From contig NZ_CP039635.1 of assembly GCF_004923295.1 (NCBI RefSeq), positions 702,501 through 766,500 on the forward strand: DNA of 64,000 nt, written 5' to 3'. The number at the start of each line of letters is the position of its first letter. The first letter of the stretch is position 1. The translations under genes were made by a program, and so were the position numbers. Shown one piece after another: positions 36,852 to 46,439 of this stretch. The notes under the pieces were generated by a model that saw only the letters and a program-made list of their open reading frames with translations, was not told where the DNA came from and did not search any database. Origin of the DNA: Azospirillum sp. TSH100. GTDB taxonomy: Bacteria; Pseudomonadota; Alphaproteobacteria; Azospirillales; Azospirillaceae.

Positions 36852-37604
36852 TCATGACGGTGTGAAGCTCAGGCCAAGGGTGACGGCGGTCTGGATCAGT
36901 CCCGCGACGGCCACGGCGAACAGCCCCCCGGAGGCCAGCCGCCGCCAGCCCTCGACACCGAGGCGGGTGGACAGCAGCCGGCCGGCGGCGAAGCCGGCAA
37001 GGGTGGGGGCCATGTAGGTCGCCAGCAGCCCGACCACGCCGGGGTCGATGGCTCCGACCATGGCGCGGCCGGCGAGGCTGAGCGCATCGACCGCACCGAA
37101 GAACACCGCCAGCGTCCCCTTGATCGTCCGCCGATCCCGCCCGCCCGCCAGCAGCCACGCCGCGATCAGCGGCCCGCCGACGGCGAAGGCGGCGAGCAGA
37201 ACGCCGACGACGAAGGCGATGGCGGCGCCGATTGTCCGGTGCCGCAGCCAGGGTGGCGGCTCGCGCACCAGGGCGACGCAGGCCGCCCCGAAGATGGTCA
37301 CCGCCACCAGCAGCCGCGACGTACCCTCATCGAGGCTGGCGGCGATCAGGCTGCCGCACAGCGCCCCGGCGAAGCCCATCGCCAGCAGCAGCCCCGACAC
37401 CGCCCAGTCCACCCTCCCCTGTTCGCGGTCCAGCAGCAGGAATCCGGTCAGCAGCAGGTCGCTGATCAGGATGAAGGGGATGCCGGCGGCGGGCGACGGC
37501 AGGAACAGCAGACCCAGCGCCGCGATCAGCGCATATCCGAACCCCGTCACCCCGCGGAAGGCGGCGGCGAGGAAGGTCACGCCCCCGAAGAGGATCATCG
37601 ACAT
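36852..37604 (-). CDS. isfE: TauE/SafE family sulfite/sulfonate exporter, probable isethionate exporter
   Basis: A 250-residue membrane protein with eight hydrophobic segments and the duplicated TauE layout ('GVTGFGYALIAALGLLFL' near the N-terminus, 'GPLIAAWLLAGG' in the middle). Family members export sulfite, sulfoacetate or isethionate. Between isfD (14 bases downstream) and tauC it most likely exports isethionate made by IsfD. Without a desulfonating enzyme (Xsc) in the operon, sulfite export is less likely. Confidence 0.75.
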   Translation of the reverse strand: MSMILFGGVTFLAAAFRGVTGFGYALIAALGLLFLPSPAAGIPFILISDLLLTGFLLLDREQGRVDWAVSGLLLAMGFAGALCGSLIAASLDEGTSRLLVAVTIFGAACVALVREPPPWLRHRTIGAAIAFVVGVLLAAFAVGGPLIAAWLLAGGRDRRTIKGTLAVFFGAVDALSLAGRAMVGAIDPGVVGLLATYMAPTLAGFAAGRLLSTRLGVEGWRRLASGGLFAVAVAGLIQTAVTLGLSFTPS

Positions 37605-37631
37605 CGGACCCGATACCTTCCCGGAGCGGAG

Positions 37632-38513
37632 TCAGACCTTGCCCTTCCAGGGCACCAGGCGGCGTTCCAGCCAGCGCATGCCGAACTCGAACAGGGCGGC
37701 GAAGGCGCCGATGACGAAGATCCCCATCAGCACGATGTCGGTGCGCAGGAAGTTGGAGGCGTTCAGCACCATCTGCCCGATGCCGGTGGAGGCGGCGACC
37801 ATCTCGGCGGCGACCAGCGTCGTCCAGCCCACCCCCATGCCGATCCGCAGGCCGACCAGGATGTCGGGCAGGGCGGCCGGCAGCACCACATGCACCACCA
37901 CCTGCCAGCGGCTGGCGCCCAGCGCCCGGGCGGCGTTGACCTGATCGGCGGCGGCGGCCGACACGCCGGCCCGGGCGGCCAGCGCCACCGGGGCGAAGCA
38001 GGCGAAGAAGATCAGCAGGATCTTCGAGGTCTCGCCGATGCCGAACCAGATGATGACCAGCGGCAGATAGGCCAGCGGCGGCAGCGGCCGGTAGAATTCG
38101 ATGAAGGGATCCAGTGCGGCGCGCAGGGTCGTGCTCAACCCGGTCGCCAGCCCGACCGGGATGCCGATCAGCGCCGCCAGCACAAAGGCGCTGACCACGC
38201 GCAGCAGGCTCATGGCGATGTGCTCGGTCAGCGGCGCGCCATCGATGCGGCCGTCCACCGCGTCGAGGAAGGCCTGGAAGACCGTCCCGATCTTCGGCAG
38301 GAACAGCGGCTTGACCACGCCCTGGCCGGTCAGCGCCGCCCACAGCGCCAGTGCCGCCAGGATGGCCGCCATGCTGATCAGCGCCGGCTGGGAGCGGAAG
38401 CCCTGCATCCGGCGGCGCAGCCGGCTCAGCGGCACCATCCCGGACGGAATGCCGGTCAGCCCGGTGCCGAGGCTCTTGGCGGGTTGCGCCTGCTCCGTGG
38501 CGGTGGGTTTCAT
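37632..38513 (-). CDS. tauC: Taurine ABC transporter permease
   Basis: A 293-residue membrane protein with six hydrophobic segments and an N-terminal cytoplasmic stretch of about 45 residues. The EAA loop '[34 protein letters not shown]' (in parts) is of the TauC/SsuC type. It overlaps tauB in ATGA at 38510-38513. Confidence 0.88.
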   Translation of the reverse strand: MKPTATEQAQPAKSLGTGLTGIPSGMVPLSRLRRRMQGFRSQPALISMAAILAALALWAALTGQGVVKPLFLPKIGTVFQAFLDAVDGRIDGAPLTEHIAMSLLRVVSAFVLAALIGIPVGLATGLSTTLRAALDPFIEFYRPLPPLAYLPLVIIWFGIGETSKILLIFFACFAPVALAARAGVSAAAADQVNAARALGASRWQVVVHVVLPAALPDILVGLRIGMGVGWTTLVAAEMVAASTGIGQMVLNASNFLRTDIVLMGIFVIGAFAALFEFGMRWLERRLVPWKGKV

Positions 38514-39334
38514 GCGGCCTCTCCTGTGGCGGCGTGGCTGCCGTGGTCGCTGCGCTCGTGCCCCTGGTCGCTGCGCTCATGGATGAAGCCCAGCACCCGC
38601 TCGCGCATCGCGATGAAGTCGGGGGAGGATTTGACCGACCGGGCGTCCTGCCCGGCCAGGAAGCGCCTGCTGAAATCGAGCGGGATCGTCTCGGCGATCC
38701 GGCCGGGGCGAGGGGTCATGATGATCAGCTTGGTCGCCAGGAAGATCGCCTCCTCCACCTCGTGGGTGATGAAGAAGGCCATCTTGCGCGTCTCCGCCCA
38801 CACCCGCAGGATCAGCTCCTGGATCTGCTCGCGGGTGAAGGCGTCGAGCGCACCCAGCGGTTCGTCCATCAGCAGCATGCGCGGGTCGGCGGCCAGCGCG
38901 CGGGCGATGCCGACGCGCTGCTGCATGCCGCCCGACAGCTCGTAGATCCGCTTGTCGGCGAAGGACGCCAGCCCGACCAGCTCCAGCATGCTGCGGGCGC
39001 GGCGGCCGCGTTCGGCCTTGCCCATGCCCTGCATCCTCAGGCCGAAGGCGACATTGTCGGCCACGCTCAGCCAGGGCATCAGGGCGTGGCGCTGGAACAC
39101 CACGCCGCGGTCGGCCCCCGGCCCGGTGACCGGCTTGCCGTCCAGCAGGATCTCCCCGTCCGTCGGCGGCAGGAAGCCGGCGATGCAGGACAGCAGGGTG
39201 GTCTTGCCGCAGCCCGACGCGCCGAGCGCCACCACGAATTCCCCCGGTTCGATGGTCAGATCGACCCAGGACAGGGCGACGGTGGCGCTTTCCCCGCCGC
39301 CATACTGGACGCTGACATTGCGGACTTCGAGCAT
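38510..39334 (-). CDS. tauB: Taurine ABC transporter ATP-binding protein
   Basis: A 274-residue ATPase: Walker A '[10 protein letters not shown]', '[21 protein letters not shown]', signature '[15 protein letters not shown]', Walker B '[18 protein letters not shown]', H-loop '[11 protein letters not shown]'. The alanine in 'GASGCGKT' is usual for TauB. The C-terminus carries a short duplicated tail ('HERSDQG' then 'HERSDHG') encoded by an 18-base repeat, not part of the family core. Confidence 0.88.
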   Translation of the reverse strand: MLEVRNVSVQYGGGESATVALSWVDLTIEPGEFVVALGASGCGKTTLLSCIAGFLPPTDGEILLDGKPVTGPGADRGVVFQRHALMPWLSVADNVAFGLRMQGMGKAERGRRARSMLELVGLASFADKRIYELSGGMQQRVGIARALAADPRMLLMDEPLGALDAFTREQIQELILRVWAETRKMAFFITHEVEEAIFLATKLIIMTPRPGRIAETIPLDFSRRFLAGQDARSVKSSPDFIAMRERVLGFIHERSDQGHERSDHGSHAATGEAA

Positions 39335-39380
39335 GGCTGGACCTCCTGACGTGCGGGGGATGGCGCTGCGGAGCGGAGCG

Positions 39381-40388
39381 TTACTTCGCCGCCGCCTTGA
39401 CCACGTCGGCGGTGACGAAGGGGCCGTAGTCGGGGGCCAGTTCGGTGACGCGGCCCTGGCTCTTCAGGAACTCGGCGGTCGATTTCAGCGCCTCGGCGGC
39501 ACCACCGCCCAGCCACTCCTTCGACGCCTGCTCCTCCAGGGTCGGGAAGCGGTAGGCGGCCAGCCCGTCCGGCACGTCGGCCGGGGCCGCACCCGTCCAT
39601 TTGGCGATGGCGGCGGCCTGCGGCGACGACGCGGTCCAGCCGGCGCCGGTCTTGGCGTAATCGGCGTCGGCGGCGGCCAGCAGCTTGACGAAAGTGGTCA
39701 TGAAGTCGGGGTTGGCGGCCATGAAGGCCTTGGTGGCGACGATGCCGTCGAAGGTCGCCTTGCCCTTCTTGGCGAAGTCGCCGGCGCTGGCGATGACGGT
39801 GCCGTTCTTCTTCGCCGCGGTCAGGACCGGCGCCCAGATGAAGGTGGCGTCGATGTCGCCGCGCTCCCACGCCGCGGCGATTTCCGGCGGACGCATGTTC
39901 AGCAGCTTGACGTCCTTGCCCGACAGCCCGGCCTCCTGCAGCGCGTACATCAGCTGGTAGTGGGAGGTCGAGACGAAGGGAACGGCGACCGTCTTGCCCT
40001 TCAGGTCGGCGATGGACTTGATGCCGCTGCCGTTGCGGACGACCAGCTGTTCGGCGTTGGCGATGTCGTCCAGGATCCAGAACAGCGTGATGGGAAGCCC
40101 CTGCGAGGCCGCCGCGGCGATGGGGGAGGATCCCGCCTCGCCGATGTCGACATTGCCCGACGACATGGCGCGGATCACGTCGCCGCCGCCGCCGAACTTC
40201 ACCCATTTCACGGCATAGCCGGTCTTCTTCTCCAGTTCGCCGCTCTCCATCAGGACGCGGATGGGCGTCATCATGTCCTGATAGGCGAAGGTGACGGTCT
40301 TCCCCGCGGCCACGGCCGGGGCGGCGGCCCCGAACAGCGCGCCGATGGCGACAAAGGCGGTGGCGAGCAGGGTCTTGCTGAAGGTCAT
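39381..40388 (-). CDS. tauA: Taurine ABC transporter substrate-binding protein
   Basis: A 335-residue periplasmic protein with a Sec signal ending 'APAVAAG' (residues 1-28). The mature part has '[23 protein letters not shown]' in parts and '[21 protein letters not shown]', the TauA/SsuA landmarks. First gene of tauABC-isfE-isfD-tpa, divergent from tauR. Confidence 0.88.
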   Translation of the reverse strand: MTFSKTLLATAFVAIGALFGAAAPAVAAGKTVTFAYQDMMTPIRVLMESGELEKKTGYAVKWVKFGGGGDVIRAMSSGNVDIGEAGSSPIAAAASQGLPITLFWILDDIANAEQLVVRNGSGIKSIADLKGKTVAVPFVSTSHYQLMYALQEAGLSGKDVKLLNMRPPEIAAAWERGDIDATFIWAPVLTAAKKNGTVIASAGDFAKKGKATFDGIVATKAFMAANPDFMTTFVKLLAAADADYAKTGAGWTASSPQAAAIAKWTGAAPADVPDGLAAYRFPTLEEQASKEWLGGGAAEALKSTAEFLKSQGRVTELAPDYGPFVTADVVKAAAK

Positions 40389-40456
40389 GGCGGGGTCTCC
40401 GTCGAGGCCTGTGATCCGAGGCGGCCATTAGGACCCGGCCGCCGGCCCCGCCGAAA

Positions 40457-40495
40457 GGTCCAGATCCCCCCGGTTTGCGGCGGTGGCTGGTCCAG
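40457..40495. promoter_or_regulatory. Candidate TauR half-sites upstream of tauA
   Basis: On the minus strand CTGGACC occurs at 40457-40463 and at 40489-40495, 32 bases apart and facing tauA. The TauR consensus I remember from other Proteobacteria starts CTGGAC followed by a pyrimidine and TAA; the first copy reads CTGGACCTTT, the second CTGGACCAGC. The position in the 289-base divergent gap is right, the match is partial. Confidence 0.4.
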
Positions 40496-40677
40496 AGCCG
40501 GTTGCGCTGCCGCATCGCGCGCCATGTGGCGCCCGTTTGGGCAGGCGCCCGTCCGGCGGGCACCCCAATCGTCCGTCCGGCACGGTTCCGCCGCTCCGCC
40601 GGCCGGCACTCTTCTTGCTTTTCCGCATACCAGGGCAGGCAGCCCCACGCGGCGCGAAGAAGAAGGACGGTTGCACC

Positions 40678-42174
40678 ATGCAGATCGACACCGCCTGGCG
40701 GCTGCTGTTCGGTGGAATGGAGCGCGACGCGCAGGGTCTGAGCGCGCGTGTCCGCGGCATCATCGCGGACGCCATCGAGACCGGCCTGCTGGCACCCGAC
40801 ATGCGGGTCCCCTCCAGCCGCAGCCTTGCCGAGGCGCTGGGCATCTCGCGCAACACCGTCAACGCCGCCTACCAGCATCTGATCGACGACGGCCTGCTGG
40901 TCGCGCGCGAGCGCAGCGGCTGCTTCGTCGCCTCGTCGGAGGACCGGCGCCCGGCTGGGCAGGCGGATGCCGCCGCGGACAAGGCCGGCGGCTGGGCGGC
41001 GCGCTTCGCCATCCGGCCGTCGCGGATGCCGCAGATCACCAAGCCGCGCAACTGGATGGACTATCCCTATCCCTTCCTGTTCGGACAGTTCGATCCCAGC
41101 CTGTTCCCGACCAACCCGTGGCGGGAGAGCGTGAAGGCGGCGTCCAGCGTGCAGGAGATCACCCGCTGGGCCCGCGACATGATCGACGACGACGACCCCG
41201 ACCTGCTGGACCAGCTGCGCCACAAGGTGCTGCCGCGCCGCGGCATCTTCGCCGGTCCGGGCGAGATCATCGTCACCATCGGGTCGCAGCATGCCCTGTC
41301 GATGCTGGTGCAGCTGCTGGTCGGACGCGACACGCCGGTGGGGATCGAGAATCCGGGCTATCCCGACGTGCGCCACATGGTCGGCATGGCGACGGCGGAC
41401 ATGCGGGCGCTGACCTGCGACGGTTTCGGCGTCGTGCCGGACGCGGTGTTCGCCAGCCGCCGGGTCGCCTTCGTGACGGTCGGGCACCAGTGTCCGACCA
41501 CCGCCGTGATGCCGATGGGGCGGCGGCGGGCCCTGCTGGACGCCGCCGCCCGCCACGACGTCGTGCTGGTCGAGGACGATTACGAATCCGACCTTTCGGT
41601 GGAGGGCGATGCCGATCTGCCCTGCCTGAAGAGCCTCGACCGGGCGGACCGGGTGATCTACACCGGCAGCTTCTCCAAGATCCTGGCGCCGGGCCTGCGC
41701 ATCGGCTACGTCGTGGCGCCGAAGCCGGTGATCGACGAGTTGCGCGTTCTGCGCCGGCTGATGTTGCGGCACCCGCCGACCAACAACCAGCGCAGCCTCG
41801 CCACCTTCATCCAGCTCGGCCATTACCGCCAGCATCTGCGCCGGACCGCAACCGTGCTGGAGGAGCGGGCCGCGCGGATCGCCGACCTGCTGCCGGCGCT
41901 TCTGCCAACCTGCCGTTTCCGCCGCGACTTCGGCGCGAAAAGTTTCTGGATCGAAGGCCCGCCCGACTTGGACAGCCGCGATCTGGTTCGCAGGGCGCGC
42001 GAGCAGGGCGTTCTGATCGAGGCCGGCGACATCTTCTTCCTCGATCCGGCAGAGGGCCGCCGTTATTTCCGGCTCGGCTTCACCTCCATCGCCACGCACC
42101 GGATCGAGCCGGGACTGCGCCGTCTGGGTGCCCTGCTTCGGAACGAGGCTGTCTCGCAGGCTGCTGAAAGGTGA
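40678..42174 (+). CDS. tauR: MocR-type regulator of taurine utilisation (GntR HTH fused to aminotransferase fold)
   Basis: A 498-residue MocR/PdxR-type protein. Residues about 20-85 are a GntR winged helix ('DAIETGLLAPDMRVPSSRSL', 'LGISRNTVNAAYQHL'); residues about 150-490 are a fold-type I aminotransferase domain with the PLP lysine in 'YTGSFSKILAPGLRIGYVV' (near residue 333) and aspartate in 'VLVEDDYESDL'. TauR activates taurine genes in alphaproteobacteria with taurine and PLP. The divergent position next to tauABC supports the name. GAAGGA precedes ATG 40678. Confidence 0.88.
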   Translation: MQIDTAWRLLFGGMERDAQGLSARVRGIIADAIETGLLAPDMRVPSSRSLAEALGISRNTVNAAYQHLIDDGLLVARERSGCFVASSEDRRPAGQADAAADKAGGWAARFAIRPSRMPQITKPRNWMDYPYPFLFGQFDPSLFPTNPWRESVKAASSVQEITRWARDMIDDDDPDLLDQLRHKVLPRRGIFAGPGEIIVTIGSQHALSMLVQLLVGRDTPVGIENPGYPDVRHMVGMATADMRALTCDGFGVVPDAVFASRRVAFVTVGHQCPTTAVMPMGRRRALLDAAARHDVVLVEDDYESDLSVEGDADLPCLKSLDRADRVIYTGSFSKILAPGLRIGYVVAPKPVIDELRVLRRLMLRHPPTNNQRSLATFIQLGHYRQHLRRTATVLEERAARIADLLPALLPTCRFRRDFGAKSFWIEGPPDLDSRDLVRRAREQGVLIEAGDIFFLDPAEGRRYFRLGFTSIATHRIEPGLRRLGALLRNEAVSQAAER

Positions 42175-42300
42175 GCCGGTCCCGTCTGGTCTCGCGCCAC
42201 GGCGAGCCGCTGGCTGATTTTCCAAATCACCACGCCGTCTGATCCAAGGTCGTGTCAGGTTTCGGTGCGTCCGCGTCGACCTCGCTGCACGAACACCGCA

Positions 42301-42347
42301 ACATTCCACTTTGTCCGGCAAGGTGCCTGTGGGACAAAGCGGAATGT
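42301..42347. promoter_or_regulatory. Long inverted repeat covering the start codon of a LysR gene
   Basis: ACATTCCACTTTGTCC (42301-42316) and GGACAAAGCGGAATGT (42332-42347) are inverse copies with one mismatch in 16, separated by 15 bases. The right arm includes the ATG at 42344 and the presumed ribosome site. It may be a DNA operator for autoregulation or an mRNA hairpin that hides the start. Confidence 0.6.
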
Positions 42348-43297
42348 CAACGAAGCTGGACTTCCGCCGTCTCCGCTATTTCGTCGCCGTCTGCGAACTC
42401 GGCAGCTTTTCAAGAGCCAGCGAGTTTCTAAACGTGGCGCAGTCGGCGCTCAGCCAGCATGTGGCGACGCTGGAGGAGGATCTCGGCGTCCAACTCCTGG
42501 TCCGTCAGCCGCGGGGTGTCAGCCGGACCGAGGCCGGCGACCGGCTGTTCGCCCATGCCAGGGGCGTGCTGCACGCGCTGGAGCAGGCGGAACTGGACGT
42601 GCTGTCGTTGTCGCGGACGGTGGTGGGCCCGGTGATGGTCGGCTTCAACTATACCGCCATGGAGGCCATCGGCCTGCCCTTCATCCGCCGCGTCGCCTCC
42701 ACCCTGACCGAGGTGAAACTGCGCGTGATCGAGGCGCACAGCGAGATCATGCACCAGTGGATGCTGTCCGGTCAGGCCGATCTCGCCCTGACCCTGGTTC
42801 CGCCCAACGACGACCGGCTGGAAGGACTGCCGCTGCTGGACGAGGAGCTGGTCTGCCTCGGCACCCGCGCGATGATCGGCGAGGGCGGCCCCATCGATCT
42901 GGCCGACGTGCTGCGCCTGCCGCTGATCATGCCCGGCCGCACCGCCGTTCTCCAGGCGTTGGCAAGCGACACCGACGTACGCAACGCCATCGCCGCCAAG
43001 GTCTATCTGGAAATCGAAGCCGCCGTGCCGCTGAAACGGGCGGTCAGCGCCGGGCTGGGGGTGACGGTCCAGTCGGCGGCCCTGGCCGGTGACGAGATCG
43101 CCCGCGGCGAGCTGGTGGCGCGGCCGGTGGTCAACCCGTCGATGAGGCGTACCCTGTATCTGGTGTCCTCGCGGATGAAGACCGCGTCCCGTGCCGTGGT
43201 CGAGGCGCGGCGGCTGATGATCGACGTGGTGCGCGAGGCACAGGCGAGTGGCCGCTGGCCCGGCCGGCTACGCGGAACCTATCTCGAAACCAGATAG
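42344..43297 (+). CDS. LysR family transcriptional regulator
   Basis: A 317-residue regulator: winged HTH at residues 6-66 ('LDFRRLRYFVAVCELGSFSR', 'LNVAQSALSQHVATLEEDLG') and an effector domain starting 'VVGPVMVGFNYTAMEAIG'. It resembles the Nac/CynR subgroup. It precedes the TRAP operon on the same strand by 159 bases and is the likely controller. Start ATG 42344 begins at the usual position before the HTH; a TTG at 42311 would add 11 residues. Confidence 0.9.
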   Translation: MSTKLDFRRLRYFVAVCELGSFSRASEFLNVAQSALSQHVATLEEDLGVQLLVRQPRGVSRTEAGDRLFAHARGVLHALEQAELDVLSLSRTVVGPVMVGFNYTAMEAIGLPFIRRVASTLTEVKLRVIEAHSEIMHQWMLSGQADLALTLVPPNDDRLEGLPLLDEELVCLGTRAMIGEGGPIDLADVLRLPLIMPGRTAVLQALASDTDVRNAIAAKVYLEIEAAVPLKRAVSAGLGVTVQSAALAGDEIARGELVARPVVNPSMRRTLYLVSSRMKTASRAVVEARRLMIDVVREAQASGRWPGRLRGTYLETR

Positions 43298-43456
43298 ATC
43301 GCTTCATTTCTTTATAATTTACGACACCGTCTCTCCGTGCTGTTCTGTTTTGCAGGCAAACAATCCGAAGGCCCGCAGTTGAACGGGCTCCGATTCCGGA
43401 CCCGGCTTTCAAGCCCGCCGGAACGCCGCAACGAACCATCACGGGAGGTGCAGGAC

Positions 43457-44482
43457 ATGACGCCCGCCAAGACGTCGAGCCACACGAAGACCATGCTGTC
43501 GCTGTTCGCCGCCGCATCGGCCACGGCGCTGATGACGCTGCCGATGGATGCGGAGGCAGCGACGCGGATGCGGTGCAGCCACCAGCTGCCGCCGGGCCAT
43601 CACATCGCCAAGGTCATAGACCGCTGGGCGGCGGAGGTGAAGACGCTGTCGGACGGCAATCTCGACGTCCAGGTCTTCGGGTCCGACAGCCTGATCAAGG
43701 CCAACGACAACATCCTGGCTGTCGCCAAGGGCGACATCGAATGCGCCTTCTCCCTGAATTTCCAATGGGGCAAGACGCTGCCGCTGATGAACGTCACCGT
43801 CGGCCCCTACACCATGTCGTCGATCGAGGCGTGGCGGAAATGGCCGACCTCCGAAGCGGCGGCCTTCCTTGAGGAACGCCTGCTGAAGAAAGGTGTGAAG
43901 AATGTGGTCTGGATGTTCCAGACCAACACGACCGTCTTCACCTCCAAAGGCAAGCCGTTGCTGAAGCCGGCCGATTTCCAGGGCCAGAAGATGCGCGGCA
44001 TCGGCCCGGCCTTCGACCGCGGGCTGAAGGCGATGGGCGCCACGCCTGTCGCGATCCCCGGCAGCGAGGTTTATCAGGCGCTGGCGACCGGCGTCATCGA
44101 CTCCGCCCTCACCGACGTCGCCGCCGCCTGGTCGCGCAAATACTACGAGGTGCAGGATCACATGACGGTGGTGCCGGTGCTGGCCGCCTATCTGCATGGC
44201 TACGTCAATCCCCGCTGGTACGACAAGCTGACCGACAAGGACAGGGCCGCCCTGAAGAAGGCTGGCGAGGATGCCGCCGGCTGGGCGCTGGACGCCTCGC
44301 AGGAGGCCGCCGCCAGTGCCCCGGCGGAGCTGGAATCGAAGGGTGTCAAAGTGCATATAGCGACCGCCGAGGAGAATGCCGCCTTCAAGGCAGCCATGGC
44401 TCCCGCCTTCGCCGAGGGCTTTGCCGACGAGACCGGCGCGGACGGCCGCAAGCTGCTGGAACTCGTCCAGAAGCTTCAATAA
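43457..44482 (+). CDS. TRAP transporter substrate-binding protein (DctP family)
   Basis: A 341-residue periplasmic protein with a signal ending 'DAEAATRM' (about residue 35). Landmarks: 'RCSHQLPPGHHIAKVIDRWAAEVKTLS' in parts, 'GQKMRGIGPAFDRGLKAMGATPVAIPGSEVYQAL' in parts (the arginine that holds the substrate carboxylate is in 'KMRG') and 'ALTDVAAAW'. It should bind an organic acid. First of three TRAP genes; GGGAGG stands before ATG 43457. Confidence 0.9.
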   Translation: MTPAKTSSHTKTMLSLFAAASATALMTLPMDAEAATRMRCSHQLPPGHHIAKVIDRWAAEVKTLSDGNLDVQVFGSDSLIKANDNILAVAKGDIECAFSLNFQWGKTLPLMNVTVGPYTMSSIEAWRKWPTSEAAAFLEERLLKKGVKNVVWMFQTNTTVFTSKGKPLLKPADFQGQKMRGIGPAFDRGLKAMGATPVAIPGSEVYQALATGVIDSALTDVAAAWSRKYYEVQDHMTVVPVLAAYLHGYVNPRWYDKLTDKDRAALKKAGEDAAGWALDASQEAAASAPAELESKGVKVHIATAEENAAFKAAMAPAFAEGFADETGADGRKLLELVQKLQ

Positions 44483-44495
44483 GGGAGGGCAAGCC

Positions 44496-45071
44496 ATGAG
44501 CAGCATGTCCACCCCGGATGCCGTAACGCCAGTGAACGGCAAGGCCACCTCCCATGGCGCCCTGCGCCTGCTGACCACCACCGCATCGGCCCTGTCGCGC
44601 ATCGGCGGCGCACTGAGCATCCTGCTGATCGCCATCGTCCTGGCCCTGACCACGGTCGGGGTCGTCGCCCGTTATGTCCTCGGCCATCCGCTGGAGGGGG
44701 TGGACGAGGCCTGCGGCTATCTGGTCGTCGCCATGGTGATGGCGGGTGCGGCCGAGGCGCTGCGCACCGGCCATCACATCCGCATCGACCTGATCATGGG
44801 CTTCATCGGTCCGCGCGGCCGGCGCTGGCTCGACGCCTGGTCGAACCTGGCGGTGCTGGTCTTCGCCGTGCTGCTGGTCCGCACGGGCTGGCACAGCGCC
44901 GCCTTCTCCTATGATTTCGACGCCTTTTCCTCGGGCCAGCTGGAGCTTCCGCTGTGGATCCCGCAGGCAACGCTTCCCATCGGCGCCGTCCTCCTGGGGG
45001 TCGTCGCCTTCGCCAAGCTGATCGCCGCCCTGGCGGGCATTGAATCCGACGAGCGGACAGGGGGCCACTGA
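44496..45071 (+). CDS. TRAP transporter small permease (DctQ family)
   Basis: A 191-residue membrane protein with four hydrophobic segments and the family run 'RYVLGHPLEGVDEACGYLVV' followed by 'GHHIRIDLIM'. It overlaps the large permease gene by one base at 45071. GGGAGGG precedes ATG 44496. Confidence 0.9.
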   Translation: MSSMSTPDAVTPVNGKATSHGALRLLTTTASALSRIGGALSILLIAIVLALTTVGVVARYVLGHPLEGVDEACGYLVVAMVMAGAAEALRTGHHIRIDLIMGFIGPRGRRWLDAWSNLAVLVFAVLLVRTGWHSAAFSYDFDAFSSGQLELPLWIPQATLPIGAVLLGVVAFAKLIAALAGIESDERTGGH

Positions 45072-46354
45072 TGACGTTCCTGATCCTTGGCCTGCTGCTG
45101 CTCCTGCTGTTCAGCGGCATGCCGATCTTCGCCGCCCTCGCCCTCACCTCGCTCGGCGTGCTGGCCCTGTTCGAGGGCAGCGTCGACAGCATGGCCGACG
45201 CGGTGTTCGCCAGCCTGAACAACCCCCTGCTCGCCACCATCCCGATGTTCGCCTTCATGGCGCACATCATGATCAAGGCCAAGGTGGTCGACGATCTCTA
45301 TGAGATGTCGAACACGCTGGTCGGACACATCAAGGGCGGACTGAGTTTCGCCACCATCCTGTCCTGCACCATCTTCTCCACCATCTCCGGCTCCTCGGTG
45401 GCGACCGCGCTGACCATCGGGTCGATCTCCATCCCGCAGATGAAGCGCTACGGCTATCGCGAGCGCGACACCTACGGGCTGATCGCCGCCGGCGGCACGC
45501 TGGGCATCCTGATCCCGCCGTCGGGGCCGATGATCCTCTACGCCATCGTCACCGACGCCTCGATCGGCGCCCTGTTCCTGGCCGGCATCATCCCGGGCCT
45601 GCTGATGGCGGTGATCTTCGCCGGCTACAGCTGGCTGCGGGCCAGGGGTCAGGACAGCGTCCAGTCGCAGCCCTGGCCAGGCTTCGGCATGATCGCCGCC
45701 GCCTTCCGCAAGTCGGTCTGGGCGGTGATGATGCCGCCGCTGATCCTGGGCGGCATCTATCTCGGCGTCTTCACCGCCGGGGAGGCGGCGGCGGTCGGCG
45801 CGGTCTATGCGCTGGCGGTGGCGCTGCTGGTCTACCGCAACGTCACCGTCGCCGACCTGCTGGACTGCGGTGTCCAGACGATGCGTACCAGCGTGATGCT
45901 GTTCATGATCATCGCCGCCGCCGGCATGTTCGGCCACGCCATCACCATCATCCGCCTGCCGGCGCAGATCATGGAGACGGTGGCGACGCTGGGCTTGTCG
46001 CAGAGCGGCTTCATCCTGGCGGTGATGTTCGCGATCTTCATCCTGGGCATGTTCCTGGAGACCATCGCCATCATCCTGATCACCACGCCGATCATCCTGC
46101 CGGTGATGACGGCGCTGGGGATCAACCCGATCTGGTACGGCGTGATGCTGATGATCAATTTGGAACTGGCGCTGATCACCCCGCCCGTCGGCATGAACCT
46201 GTTCGTCATCAAGGGCATCACGACGTCTTCCCTGGCGGAGGTGACGCGCGGGGCCCTGCCTTATGTGCTGCTGATGATGGCGGGCCTGTTCATCATCTGG
46301 CTGTTCCCGCAGCTGTCGCTCTGGCTGCCGCAGGCCGCCGGCTTCGGAACATAA
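45071..46354 (+). CDS. TRAP transporter large permease (DctM family)
   Basis: A 427-residue protein with about twelve hydrophobic segments. Family landmarks: 'FSGMPIFAALALTSLGVLAL', 'ISGSSVATALTIGSISIPQM', 'TLGILIPPSGPMILYAIVT' and 'LELALITPPVGMNLFVIKG'. It is the sodium-driven channel part of the TRAP transporter. Confidence 0.93.
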   Translation: MTFLILGLLLLLLFSGMPIFAALALTSLGVLALFEGSVDSMADAVFASLNNPLLATIPMFAFMAHIMIKAKVVDDLYEMSNTLVGHIKGGLSFATILSCTIFSTISGSSVATALTIGSISIPQMKRYGYRERDTYGLIAAGGTLGILIPPSGPMILYAIVTDASIGALFLAGIIPGLLMAVIFAGYSWLRARGQDSVQSQPWPGFGMIAAAFRKSVWAVMMPPLILGGIYLGVFTAGEAAAVGAVYALAVALLVYRNVTVADLLDCGVQTMRTSVMLFMIIAAAGMFGHAITIIRLPAQIMETVATLGLSQSGFILAVMFAIFILGMFLETIAIILITTPIILPVMTALGINPIWYGVMLMINLELALITPPVGMNLFVIKGITTSSLAEVTRGALPYVLLMMAGLFIIWLFPQLSLWLPQAAGFGT

Positions 46355-46439
46355 GCGCCGGCTTCAGACCCACATTCCCTTCAAAGCCTTCCCCCGGATA
46401 TGCGCCGTCCCGCGCGCATCCGACCGGAGATCCCTTGCC

